This document shows, piece by piece, positions 35,801 through 50,200 of a stretch of 64,000 nucleotides of DNA. A model generated the notes under the pieces. The model was not told the DNA's origin and did not search any database. It saw only the letters and a program-made list of their open reading frames with translations. A program made the translations under genes and the position numbers. Position 1 is the first letter of the stretch. Every line of letters starts with the position of its first letter. This DNA comes from Antedon bifida. Lineage: Eukaryota > Echinodermata > Crinoidea > Comatulida > Antedonidae. The DNA lies in the NCBI GenBank assembly GCA_963402885.1, contig OY727096.1:20503820-20567819 (forward strand). The letters are read 5' to 3'.

Positions 35801-38800
35801 GCTCTTTGCAGAAGATCTAGAACACCTACGAAATGAGCGTGATCCGTGCAACCAAAGAGCTTTAAGCTGATTGGATGACCATCTGGCCAATCAGCAAGCA
35901 TGACAGCTAGGACATGTCTTGCGTAGAGTATCGCAACAGCTTGGTTGACTTTGTGAACAAATTCTCTTGATCCAAGTTTGCTGTGTTTTTCAAGCTCTTT
36001 CTTTAAAAGCTCTGCACTTTTTGTTCTTCGTTGTTTTTTAAGACTCTACAGAAACAGAAATAAACAATATTTTATTGCGGTACTTATACTGGAAATGAGT
36101 ATGTGGGAATGTCAGTCAAGAAAGATATCAGAGTCGCCTTAAGCTCTGTTCAGCAGAATGGTTTGTTGCTGTCAAGAGAGAGACCCACTTACTTAGAAGA
36201 ATATCCAATAGAGTAAGTTTCTGCCTGTCACAAGATTCTACTTAAGCTACTGTATGTTCTGTATTATGGTCTCATGGCAAGAAAATCTTTTTTTAATATA
36301 ACCATTTACATTAACTTACTCTAGATTCTGTACTCAACGTTTTTATGATTGAAAAATTTAACATTGCCCAAAACTGATTTTAAAGTTACTACTGCATAAA
36401 GTTAGATTCTACCACATGCTATTACCTGTTGAAGATGGTTTTCATTGACTGAAATCAGCACATTCTCTACTTCATTGGGTTCTGGAATTGCAGTGTTTGT
36501 TTTTTTCCTAAGCAAGGAAAATAATCTGTTAGAAAAAATATAACTAAGGTTTAAATAATAATTTGTTTCATCTATTTTCTTTCAATAAATAAGTGGTGAA
36601 ATTAGTGTTATTATATATTTTTTTTTATGTCAGCACTGGTCGGGCCTAATATATCTTTTTTTCAGAAATTGTGGGGTATAATACATAAAAACCCATTATT
36701 TCCGTATATATTATTGTTGATCATGGCCTCTTTAAATAATAATAATATTTAAGTGACTATTACTTTGTTTTCAACTTGGATGGTACGTAGCAGACGGCAC
36801 CAGCATCAACTGCTTTTGCTTCAGACATATCTTCTTCTTTGCCCTTTCCTTTTCTCTGCCAATTCTTTGACAGTTCCAAAACTTCATCGCTCACAAGGAA
36901 ACCATCATGCTTAAAACTTCGAATAAAATAATTGATTGTTATCTATTTATTCTTTAGACCTCTTCAGTATAAAGCTCCGTCTACACAAAAAAATATAGTG
37001 TGCCCATATATGGACATGATGATGTCATATCACTACCATGTTTGGGCAAATCACTACCAAATTTGGGTACATCACACTAGTTTGATAGTGTAGACAAAGC
37101 TTTAGACTGTTCTCCCAGATGGTCCAGTCCATGACCAGGATCTGCACACCACAATACTATTTTTGATCGTAGTTCTTTATCATTCACATGACCAATGTAT
37201 TACGATACAAGCAATATGGCACAGACAAGTCTTGAACCCATGCTTCTCATATGCTAGTCTGAAATCTCTTACCATTGTTTCATATCATTCTCTGAAAGGT
37301 CTATATAGCACCCAATATTCCCAGGCAGTCCCAGACAGTTTAGTTTACTTACCTTTTCTCAATTGCAATTAGAAAATCTGTAATACTTTGACCGCACGTT
37401 TCAAACAGCGCTCTCAGATTTGGAAGTGGGGCTTCCAGCGCATCATGTGCAGCCTGTATATTTAGAAATTAAAAACAATAATATAAACAATCAAGCAGAT
37501 ATAAACATGTAATACTTCACATTAGGTCGAGTCACAACTGCATCACATTCGCACCACAACAAGCTTCTTACCTGGATACAGGTTCGTTTGTAATCATCCA
37601 ATCCTCCTAGAGGATCCATTCCAACTGAATCAAGTGGTGATGTCGCTGAACTCGCTTCTGTATCCTCATCTACATCTTCTGTGTCTTCAACTTCTTTGGT
37701 GCTGTCTACATCTCCAGATTTCTTTTCAGCAGTGTATAATTTAATCGAAAATATCTAGAGAAAGAAAAGTAAATATAAAAGGCTTTGATAGATATTGATC
37801 TATTGACTATAAATCAAAATATGGACCATGGTCACATAATCTAAATAACACGCTAGTGTTATTACTATTGAAAAGCTTATGAAAATACAACTATACCTCA
37901 AGATCAGAGAGTAGCCATTGACGGTTGAACTTTGTAGGTTTGCTGGCAAGGAACACAAGTAAAGGCATCAGATTTTCATTAAGTATCATCTTAGTATTTG
38001 CATCATTGCATTTCTGAAAAATGAGTTTACAATTTGAGATTAAATCTAAATATAGAAATATATGCTTAATGTTGGTGTGAGCATCAGATAGTAATATTTG
38101 AAACTTACCCTTAATGTTGCAAGTACAGACTTTAAAGATAGACACAGCACCCACACTTCCTCAACAGTCAAGACATTTCCTGAAAAAAAAACAAATTATG
38201 AATGTTAAAATCATTTTCATTAAATTAAAGGACCCTTTCAAACTAACTTAAATATAACCTAATTCAAATTATCCACCTACTGGTCATTTAAGGTCAATAA
38301 ATCTTTACCTTGTTTGATTTGATTAATCAATCGTTTGGTAACTCCAATAAAAGTGGCAAAATGTGTAGTCTCGGATGTTCCAGGAGTAATCTGTAATTCT
38401 AGCATATATTCCTTTATCTGAAATGATATACAAAAGAATTATTCTTTCAGCTTAATCTTTTAGAGCTTTCCCTCTTTCTGATATTAAGCATTTATATTAT
38501 TTATGTTCATTATTATGTTCTTTTCTACCTCTTTCTTCTTTCTTGAGTCGACATTCACAACAAGGGCTCGTTGTTTGATGGCATAATGTTTGATGATAAT
38601 CACATCAGTTCTGTCACCTGATGTTTCTTGGAGAATTGCGCAACTTCCATGACATGGCACCTAATAGAAATCATGAAAAGTTACAGTGAAATCAGTAAAT
38701 CATATTATGTTCTTGACGGTTATCAGTATATTTTAAGATATCGTATCTTTATTGTAATCAATTTCTAGTCTAAAGCTCTGTCTACACTATTAAACAAATT

Positions 38801-41800
38801 TATGTGACAACAAAATGTAATGTGCCCATATATGGACATGATGATGTCATATTACTACCATATTTGGGCACATCACACTTTTTTGTCAAACTAGTTTGAT
38901 AGTTGATAGTGTAGCTTTGAGAGTTTTCTTGTAATTGTTGGACATGTGCTCTTACTTGTGGAAAACCTGCTACAATAAACATTGAAAATATAGCAGCTAG
39001 GGCAGTGTTACCGGGTAGTTCCTGAATGCAGTCTGTAATGTGGGAGGCTAATACTTGAGACCATTGAGGGCAGTCTGAAAGTTGTTGTAGGATTCCAGCA
39101 ACAAGGGATGCCCATTCTAGTCCACTCCTGAAAATAAAAAAGTAAATAGTTTTTTACAAATGTTAGTAGTATACAAAGTTATATGATAAAAAAACAATAA
39201 ATTGTACTCTAAATTACTCTTACTTTTCTAAACATCTTGCTCCATAGGAAAAGAGAAACCGTATAGTCTGCTTGCCAGGACAGCAAATATCGGACAAAAT
39301 CTCTGATTGAGAGACACCTATACCGGGTTTTGATGCTGCGTCTGTCTGAGTTGACTCTGTGTCAATGGTTGTCATAAGGTCACTTAAGGACTGGGCAAGG
39401 GCTGAATCTGCAATCTATATAACAGAATTTTAATCATCACATAAACAAAACTAAATTGACAGAAACATAATATTTTATAGATTTGTAAAGCTCTGTCTAC
39501 ACTATCAAACTTTATGTGACCATATTTGGACATGATGATGTCATATCACTACCATATTTGGGAAAATCACTACCATATTTGGGCACATCACACTTTTTGT
39601 CAAACAAGTTTGATAGTGTAGACAGTCGAGCTTTAAATAGATATTGGTAAGCTTCTTAAAAACAACAGAAATAAACATGACAGTGACTTACTTCAGGACT
39701 TGTCTTGGCCAGTAATTGGCCCAACAGTCCAACAGCCATATGTTGGTCAGTTGTATCATTTCCAAAGCTATCTCTATGGAAGGAAATATTAAAAATAGTA
39801 ATTTTTATCTTTTCAGAGACTTTTATATGCCTTAAACTTGGACTTAAATGGAGTAGATCAATAAGAGAGTTAGTGAGGTACTTACTTAACCCATTTAAAA
39901 AGGATTGGTAGAGCTCTTTCCAGTTGAAACTGAACTCGTCTTGTAGTAACATCAGAATCCTATGGAATAATTAGTTCAGTCATTGTATTTCACAAGGCTA
40001 CTATTACATTATAATTATGTGCAAAAACACCAAATGCAATAACGTCAATTCAGCACTAGTTCTGCCTTTGTATTTTTATATTTCATTGTTGTTTTTATTG
40101 AATAAAGATACCAAGATATATAATATTTCCAGAGCTCAAATAACAAAAGTGCAAAAACTTACCTGGTTAACAAGTTTCAACATGGCTCCTAGCAATCCCA
40201 GAATCCTCTCTTGGGAACACTCAGCAAATGCATGATCAGGTGATATGACACTAGAAACAGGTTGAGCTGCAAAAATAATAATTTTATTATTAAATATATA
40301 GAGGTAGGTAAGAATAGTTAAAAAAACACTTTTTCTAGCATAATTATATTTTACCTTATGAAATCAATTAATTACTAAGAGAAATGAGAATGTATAGTAA
40401 CTAAATCATCACCTTTCTTTCCATCATTTTTCTTAGGATTTTGCGAGTCTTTAGTTTTGCCTTCTTCTTTCTTCAATTCTTCTTTCACATCCACCTTCTT
40501 CTCATTTTCATTTATCTTAACCTCTGGGGTAGTTTTGCTAGTCTCAACTTGTTCTTTTTCATCAGATTTTGAAGTTTCAATTACTGTTTCTAACTTAGCA
40601 CTATCTTCCTCATCTTTGTTTAACTTTAGAATATCTTCCTCTTTCTTCTCTTTTTCCTCATTTTCAACATTTTTCTGATCCTCTTCACTAGACTTTTTCT
40701 CTATCGCTTCACCTTTTGTAGATGCCATCACATCATCTTTCCCATCCTCGACAGACTGCGTTTTTTTCTTATCTTCAATTGATTTCTCCTTTTCTTTTTC
40801 ATTTTTCATCTTCGCTTCCTTCAATTTTCTCTTCTTCTTGTCTGCCAATGATGCAATGTTGGTTTTGTGTTGCGTCATGAACTCTAGACTTTCTACAACC
40901 AGGTCCACGCATTGCTTGTATATTTGCTTACTGTAGCAATTTTGTATACCTAAATATAGATAAAAATAGAAAGTTATAAAACTGTAAGTTGTAAAACTAC
41001 ACATTTGTTGTGTAAGCATGTAAAGTCATAGTGCCCATCGGCCACCGTTGGGTCACCATACTTTTACACAAAAAACATCCCTCTAGGCAGTGGCGAGTAA
41101 AAACAATGGTGGGCAAACCTGCTGACTTATTAACCTTTGTATACTCAATATTAACAATAATAATAATAATAATAAGATAAGTAAATTAATAAAGTTATAA
41201 ATTTAGAAATTCATAACAGACGTCTGAAATGATTATACCACTATCATGTATACAAATTATTTCTAAAAGTATAAAAACTATGGCATTAAAATATCTACCT
41301 TTCTTGCGATTTTCATTCTCTGTGTTTGCTACGGACAGTGATAAGGCAGAAAATTGTATCCAAGCATGGTGATGACTGTACGTGTTGAGTTGACTGCTAT
41401 CTTCACTACCTGTTAAAACTGTAATAGAAACAAAATGACATTTATTTTATATTTCTCTCTTTAATATATCTAAACTTTCTACTGTAATAGCCTTTGTAGA
41501 AGTGTCTAAATCTAAAGCTCTGTCTACACTATCAAACTTTATGCGACAAAAAAAATGTGACTTACTACCTGCAATTCAACAAGCACCCACCATCGTTACA
41601 TTCAAACAATTATTAAAAACTCATGTTTTTAATTTATCTTTTGACTAATTTCTCTCTGTATATTTTTGTTTGAATGTAAAGCACATTGGGGCTTTTAGTA
41701 TAATGCGGTCTATAAAGCCTGACTTATTATTATTATTATATCACTTCCATATTTGGGCACATCACACTTTTTTTGTCAAACTAGTTTGATAGTGTAGACA

Positions 41801-44258
41801 GAGCTTTTATATACTTACTTATTTCTAATGGTATGATATCGACATCATGAGAAGCTTTATGACTATAAGGAAAACAAAATAGAATTGGTTAATCAATCCA
41901 AGAATAAATGATTGAATATTCATCCACCATGAATTTACTGTACTGTTGGCAATGGTTGAGACCTGTTTATACTAGGATGATAACAAATGATGATAAAATA
42001 CACTTTAAGGAAATTAGAAGTATAGGATAAACATTTCTACTGTCTTCAATGAGATAATATTTTACAAAATCATGATCAATAAGAACAAATAAACTCTTGT
42101 ATTCATATCAATTTTATTGGTTTTTGGATTTATGGTGCATATTTTTAACAAACCTTGAGGGGAGGTTAGAGGACAAATGACAGCCATAACAGAGGTCAAA
42201 GTCCTCACAGTCATTGCAGTGAACACGAGTACCAACGATGAATGATCCGCAATTGTTGCATTTAAACCTGTCAAAAGTAAATATATACATTTAGAAAACT
42301 TGGACTGATCTATATTTTTCTGAAGAAGTTTTCATTTGGAGAATAATGGAGTATTTGGAGAATAATGGAGCATTTGAAGTATACAGTAGAATCCCTATGA
42401 AGGAGATATCCTTAATAGCACTGGCTGTAGTAATAAAACATATACTTCTTCTTCTTTCTTTGTTTTGCTTCGCTGTCCCCATAATAGGGTTTCCCAAAAG
42501 AGGGTTCTATTGTAAATACTACAGGTAGAAAAAGACAGGTTACTGTATTAAAGTCTTTGCTTTAAACAATCTTTCAAAACATTCACTTACATCATATTAA
42601 CAAGCTTGTGGCCATCTTTGTGTTTGCTTGGCTTTGCACCACCTATGAAAAAATGGATTGACATGACATCAAGTAAAAGAGAATGATGTAGGGTGCATAC
42701 ACAACGTCAGTGGATTAACGAAAACATACAACTAAAAACAAGTAGATGTTTCCAAAAAAGCAATAGAGAAAAAATATTAGGCACATTACAACACAGAGGA
42801 GAAAGATATCAGGTAAGATAATTACCAAGATAGCAGGTATTGCACAAGTCCATGTCTTCACAGTCCAAACAATGATAGCGACTTCCTGGTAGCAAGGTAC
42901 CGCACCCATCACAGGTTATCTTAACAACTAGTAACTGACAAAATTGAGCAACAAACATGTGCATACACTTGAAAGAAAAAATAAAGAAGTTCAGTCTTCA
43001 TGTTAAATTGCTAATCACAGCACTTCACTATTTGGTAAATATCTTTGGTAGTTAGCATCTATGGAATACCACAGTAAAACATTTAAGGGGACACGTACGG
43101 ACACAATAAAGTGTCCCTTTAATAGGGGTTGGTCACAACGGTAAAACATATTTCTCTTTGTTTGTTTCACAGGAAAGCGTCCCTTTAATTATGGGTGTCC
43201 ACTAAATATGGCTTTTCCCTGAATAGAGGTGTCCAAAATGAGGAGGTCTACAGTATTACTCACTCGTCTTGTGTCCAAATATTCTTTGGTTGCGATCTGT
43301 TTGAACCAAGTTCCGAAGTTATCACCCTGGCATTCGTCAAACCATCCTTTATGTTTATAGTAATCACCTAATTCCTTGACGTCATCCGGTTCTTTGGTTT
43401 GATGGCTGTAAAGACTTACAGCTCCTAAAATAACAAAGAAAAAGCAACAGAATTGATGTGATTGTAATGGGCCATTAATGAACTATATTTTCTGTATATA
43501 CTTTACTTGACAGCCTCATCTCCAAGAGGTCCATTTTTGAGGAATTTTAAGTCGTTGATGCTTCTGCATACACAAAGATTGACTGTAAAGACTTCTTGCA
43601 TACAGGTAGGTGAGAAACGGGGGATTGTATCAAGATTAGCAACCCAGTGAATCATGATGATACCAGGTCAATGTCTAAGCTCCCACACAGGGGCTTTAAA
43701 CCAGTCCAGACTGGCACTAAACTTACTCTTGACGATGGTAAGTAACAGCTTTGGAACATTATTTTCGGCAAGAAACGCAAAATCGTAAGACTGCCAATCA
43801 ACATCAAGAAGGTGGAGCAAACAGGCTTGGACGCAGTCAACTGCCAGCTGATCCAATCTATGAAAATAGTAACAAGAACATTAGCTTCTAACAGGTTAAT
43901 ATAATTAAGTTTCCTGTTTCTTGTTTTTTCTCATTCATGTAGGTCACTTATTGTCAAAGTGTATGTCTTTTTACAATAGAGATGTACCATAAACAACACA
44001 GATATACTGATGTCTTTCATTGCATATCAAACTGAATGATTGTTTTAACATACCGATCATTTGGAGATGCCCAGTTGTCCTGAATTGCATTAGTCAAAAG
44101 CTGAACTAACGCATAGTATGCTTTACGAACTTTAGTCTCAAGATCAAGACCACACCCATCTATAAAAACTGCATAATGACTGAAAAAGAGAAATTTTAAA
44201 TAATCAAACAAAAATGCTTTTTAGGATGATCAAATATATCCATTATCGAAAGTTATTA

Positions 44259-44289
<31 letters not shown>

Positions 44290-47200
44290 TTATCATTATT
44301 ATTTATTTATACTGAAGCTCTTCAGTCAAAGACTGGTCTCCCAGAGGGCACAGTTATGATCAGTGGCTGTGTGTGTACTAGTACACCGGGATAACCCCCT
44401 ACTTGTCTCGAAAGATGTACTAGGTTTCTTAAAGTGCACATGAGCTACGGTTTATAGTCCTTATCCGAGAAGACTCGTTCTACCACCAGAACCATAGAGC
44501 AAGTGAGCCTTGAACCCTTGACGATGCTACCTAATTATGGTTCCACTGTCTAAACCTCACTCACACACAGGCGTACGTTTAAGTTAATCACATAAAACAT
44601 CTTACATCAGATCTTTGTCTTGGGCTATAAGCATTTCTTGCAAAAACTGTACACAGGAAACATTAAAGATGTGTGGTGTGCCATGGAACGTAAGAAACGT
44701 CAGTGCAAAGTTGTAACCATAAGCAATACGCTCTGCTCTTTGCACTCTCTGTTCTAACAAGTCTTCCACTCTTAAAAAAAAATCACAATCATTATTTTGG
44801 TGACGTCTCTGTTATGCTAATTAACAATTCAATTCAAAAACTTTATTTATACTCAACATGTAGAAGATAACAGTAAAAAACATAAAATACTGTATATTAC
44901 AAGACTTGTTTGATCATTAAAAGACCATTACAAAAAGATCGCTTTTCGACAAGTTAAAGAAAAAGGGAAAAAATGACAAAAAAGCACATAAAACAAATTA
45001 GTATATAATCATATTTGTAGACACTAATAAAAGGCCTAGTAAAATTGATAAAATAACAACTTAAAATATGTTTACAATTTTTATAGATGATTTTTTAGAA
45101 TAATAGAGGTTAAGGAGAGATAAGGAATCCTGGCAGTTGAAACAGAAAGAAAATACATTTTCATGCTTATAAACTGGAATATACAGCCATACAATAGTTA
45201 CATACTTTTTCCTTGAGAATCTAGGATCCTTTAAGAAATCTAATACCAGTTTGAATGATGGATGTTTCTCAAAAGTTGCTTCGCTATCAAAGGTTCCAGG
45301 ATGAGCCACTTTCGTTCGATTTTCTTTACTGTTAACTGATGACAAACTTCTTAGCAAAGGTTTTACCTTTTATAAGAAAAACAGAAGGAAAAAGCTAGAG
45401 TAATCAAAATTTGCTTCATATTGTGGCAATTCATGGAGTAAGAAACATGAAGGCCATAAATGGTAAATTAGTCAAATCCATTTACACTCCTGGGTGCAAT
45501 AAAAATGCTTGTAAAGCTCTGTCTACACTATCAAAGTTTATGTGACAAAAAAATGTGATGTTCCCATATATGGACATGATGATGTCATATCACTACCATA
45601 TTTGGGCATATCACTATCATATTTAGGCACATTTTTTTTCATTTTTTTGTCAAACTAATTTCATAGTGTAGACAGATCTTAAGCAAAAACCCTGCAAAGT
45701 CAAATTAACAGAACATATACCTGAGCTTTAGGTTCGATCTTTGAAAGACCACCAAACTCCAAAAGAAACTCAGCCTTTTCTTTCCATGCTAAAACTAAAA
45801 ACAACAAAAAAGAAGATAACATAGTAATATTTTAAAGTATTACAATAGACTTCATATACTCTTCAAAACCGGAAGAGACTGACCTGGTTCATCATGTGAC
45901 TGATCAGGTGTAATAGTGTTCTCTGTTGCTACAATGTGCTTCTGACGAAGATCCACCTGAAGATGATATATAAATAGATATCCTAATTATAATATCAATA
46001 ATTAGTAATTGATTACTTAAATTAAGTTATATGTATCTTCAACTTAGGTTATTCATGCCTCTATATATATATATTTCTCAACAATATTTTACAAGGGTGG
46101 TCCACCAAGCTAAAGCTGATCATTAGGGACCCTATTACCTATGTAAGGTTTTTCTGAGAATAAAAGTGTAACTATAATGAATAGTGCAAATTCTTACAAG
46201 TACTGGTCTGATAGTTTCTGCTGTTACAAATGCTTCATGCACCCCATCTGGAAGAACTGCTTCTGAACTTTCACCTTAAATCAAGATGGAAAAATGTTAT
46301 GCTCCAATAACTTTTGGTTATGCAATCATTTTCTGTTTTTCAATTATTTCATAAAAGTTTTTTGTCTAAGATAAAGCAAATCTGAAAAGGAGATGAATAA
46401 ATTCAATTTATGACAAACTTTTTTCTAAATATTTGTCAAAGTCCTCTCGTAATTCTTGCGAGTGCCATATCAGTGCTGCAAAAACCGCCCTCACAGTTCC
46501 GCTGATTACAGGTCCCCCAATACTCTGCATCTGATTCTTTTCACTAAACCTAAAAACAAAATTATAAACCATTTTTAAAAAGAGAAACATTCAGGTTATC
46601 TTAAATGATACATTGTTTTCCTTAAATATAATATTTGTGAAAAAAATGTGCTTACTTTTTGTATATTTTCATCGATGTCTCTTCTCCAGCAATTAATTCT
46701 ATCAGAAAAGTGTTAACAGTGGAACCACGTGGTTCAGAAACCTGAGATCAAAAAACAAACTTTCATTATACTATATTATATTATCTTAACTATAAAGTTA
46801 TCAAGTTTTATTAACATCTAATAAAGCGCAAGTTACCGTACCTAAAGAGCCAACAATAACGGAATGGGGTCGAGGCCGACTCGCTCCTAGTTTGGTGGTG
46901 GAACAGATAAGGACTATAAAACGTACACAGTTAAAACCTGTGTTCATCATTTGAGATGAGTGGGGATTACCCCGGTGAACTGGTTCACAAAACAGCTCCT
47001 GTACCCACCTATCTGATAGGACAGTGATTAATTTACAATTGGTCCTTGGCGACATGTGCCTACAATACATACAATAAAAAAATATAAAAAATAATATACA
47101 AATATTTACCAATCCTCCAGACAATGATCGCGAAAATTTGTTTACATTATGGCCAGCACGAAAAAGACTACTCCAGAGGTCTCCCTTTAGTAATGCTTCT

Positions 47201-50200
47201 GTTGAATCTTCTGAAGTAGGTTGGTTGGCACTATCATCCATTTTTGGTGTACTTTTCAATAATTCTATTTAAAAAAAGTTTTCCATTTACAAAGATCAAA
47301 GCTTGTAAAAAATAGTAAGGGATAGATGGAGGTTGGTGAGCTAAAATTGGTGCAATGTAATTGTTTGATTTTTATTATAATTTTGTTATTATAATCAATA
47401 ATTATACAGTATACTGTACCGTCTTTACTACGCAGAGAAGTTGCACAGAGCATGCCCAGAAGTTTACATATTGCGAGCTGAAGATCCACTATCCAAGACA
47501 GTGTTAGATCTGGAGAGCCTTTTGCTACAACCTAAAATAGAAAATTATAAATATAAAATAAGCTCCATAAAGTTTGCACAATTTTCAGCCTAAGGATTTT
47601 CCTGTCCTTGGACAAGAGATTTCACATACCTTTTAATCATTATAATCAAAGAAGAAGTGAATTGGAGCAACATGTACTTTACAAGACAAACATAAGAAAC
47701 TTACAGTGAATTTGTAGCCCCATTCATTTTGGCTGCTGTCCGAGTGAAAGACATATTGTAAGCGAGGGCCTCCTTTAAATGATACTTTCAGTGGCCACTT
47801 TTCTGAGTTCACCTTTTGATCATAACGAGTCACAACTCCTCTAAAATCTGTAAATTCGAGGAAGTCATATCTACAAGAGATAATGATTCCAAGTTAATAA
47901 TTCTGACAATAACTTAATGTATTGTCCCCTGAAAAAATAATTCTTAACAAAACATTTTTTGAATATGCCATTTTAATGTAACATAATAGTTATCCACTTT
48001 GACCAAAAATTGGATCGAAAAAAAATGTATTTATCTGAAAAAAATGTAATTTAAAGCAAAAAATGGTCAAATTGGCTGCCAGCCAGTGGGTTTTTGGTTG
48101 AATTTAACCATTTATTTTGTCATTTTATAAGTGAAAACATTATTTGTTTTCTTTTTTTTTCTACGGAAGTGATTAACTTTATTAAAACTATAAAATAACA
48201 TATTTAAAGTCTGATTTAATTAATCTTCATTTTTCATGTTTTTGGGGGACAATACATCTTTAACTGACTGAATACAAGGGATCTATAATCTAAAGAAATA
48301 TACTTCTATATACCTTCTTTCAGTTTCACATCTGGGGTCAAAGGTGACTTCAAACACGTCGGCACCAGGGCAGAAGAACACTTGAGTTGTATGCTGATTG
48401 TTCTCATAATTGTGTGAAGACTCTACATTCCATACACGTAATGTGACAGGTGTGTTAGACTTATTACAAGCACTGGCAACCTGCAAAAAATAAACATAAG
48501 AGTTTGAAAAACAACCGAAATAGATAGACAACAATAGTGTTGTAGCTTCTCAAGATCTTTCAATTTACACTTTATATAAATATAGTGTGTATTAAGCTCT
48601 GTCTGCAGTGTGATGTGTGCCCACATATGGCAGTGATATGATGTCATTGTGTCCAAAATAGTTTGATAGTGTAGACAGAGCTTTTAGATCTGTAGTAGGC
48701 ATTATTGACCAACAATCTAGGAACAAGTTAGGTCATTTGAATTCACCTGCAGGGAAGTTGGAAACTGCTTCCTCACTTTATTCCTTAATAACGTTTTGGT
48801 GGTCTCTAGGTTCAAGCAATGACCATTTGCACATCTAGGTTGTGGCCATTGCAAATAAAAATCTCCCTATTATTATGATAGTTTGTAACCTTACTGAAAT
48901 TATTTCTTTTTTTACCTCAATATTTCGAGAATTAATCTCTAAATCTTTAATCTTAGAGGATATGTCAAGCAGATCATGCGATATCCTAAGATCAGTGATG
49001 TCCTTGGCAACAAGTTTCAGACACAAAATCTATATAAAAAAAAAGAAAACAGGTAAAAGTCTTTGTACTGACAATTCAAAAGATTTAATATAAATAATAA
49101 GTTTGGAAACTCACCAGCTGCCGGAATGTTGTTGCTAAGAATGAGGCTTCCACCTTCTTGAAAATATCAGGGTCATTTGCCATGGCGATGATCTCCAATG
49201 CTTCTTGTATGTATTTGCAATGTTTATGAACATCTACAGAAACCAAAAAAAAAAAAATATAAAGCTCTGTCTACACTATCAAACTTGATGTGCCCATATA
49301 TGGAGATAATGATGGCATATAACTACCATATTTGAGCATATCACTACCATATTTGGGCACATCACAATTTTTTTGTCAAACTAGTTTGATAGTGTAGACA
49401 GAGCTTCTTTTACTTCCACAGTATTCAGAGCAATCCGTGGTACCATCAGCTACTACATCAATTAACTGGCAAGTAATATTTTGGATTTAAACTTACAGTC
49501 GCAGAGTACGTTCTTGGCAGCTTCCTGATTGCATTCTCCAGTTTGTCTGTTTCTGCACCACAACACCAGACTTCCTTGCAAAGCGTTTAGAAGTCCACTG
49601 ACATACGATTCCTTAGCACTACTTGTGCCACTTTGTTCCTCCGTCATTCTTACAAACTAAAAATGTAGAAAGAATTTTGTTTACCACTATCATTTAGTGG
49701 AGAAACTCAACAGTACTTTTCAGAACGAAATATAATTGGGGTACTGCAAACTTTTTTCAACATTTGATATCACCATGCAAACCTTCAAACAATATATTAC
49801 TATCATTTAGTTTATAAATCTTACTATTATAACAAATATCCAAACACAATTTAGATACCTATCAATAGATTGCAGTAACTATTTCTTCCTACAAAAACTA
49901 AAGTAAAGTAAATTTCTACCAACCTCTTTGAGTGACACCTTTAGAAGTGTTTCCATTACATTCAGTGTTGTTGTAAAATCAAAGTCCTGGAATTCACAAA
50001 TTAAAAAAATAGATCGTGTAAAAATGGAATAGCAATATTACAAGTATTATTACTTTGTAGTAGTATCAATATGTCATATGTTCTAAATATTTTGGTGTTT
50101 CAATACCTTTGGAGGATCAGATGGCAAATCTAAAAGTCCTGTGGGGTCAACTGAACTGAAGTAGTTACAGAGCGATTGAAAAACAAAACCAGTTGCTGGT

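Larger units (their letters stand above)
35776..40266 (-). other. ZZEF1: ZZEF1 exons 50-63: C-terminal helical region
   Basis: Exons 40163-40266, 39886-39959, 39692-39773, 39224-39414, 38956-39127, 38529-38660, 38309-38417, 38109-38179, 37897-38013, 37572-37754, 37353-37453, 36764-36916, 36426-36507 and 35776-36045. Human-like landmarks are AFAECSQERILGLLGAML, QWLLSDLE, AHDALEAPLPNLRAL and VNQAVAILYARHVLAVMLA. Confidence 0.9.
43264..47531 (-). other. ZZEF1: ZZEF1 exons 32-43: central region 2
   Basis: Exons 47420-47531, 47110-47264, 46656-46741, 46419-46549, 46198-46274, 45884-45956, 45721-45794, 45206-45366, 44606-44770, 44054-44179, 43727-43857 and 43264-43424. Exon 35 uses a weak GTTTGT donor; phase across it is kept. 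VQACLLHLLDVDW and GWFDECQGDNFGTWF correspond to human segments just before the ZZ fingers. Confidence 0.88.
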
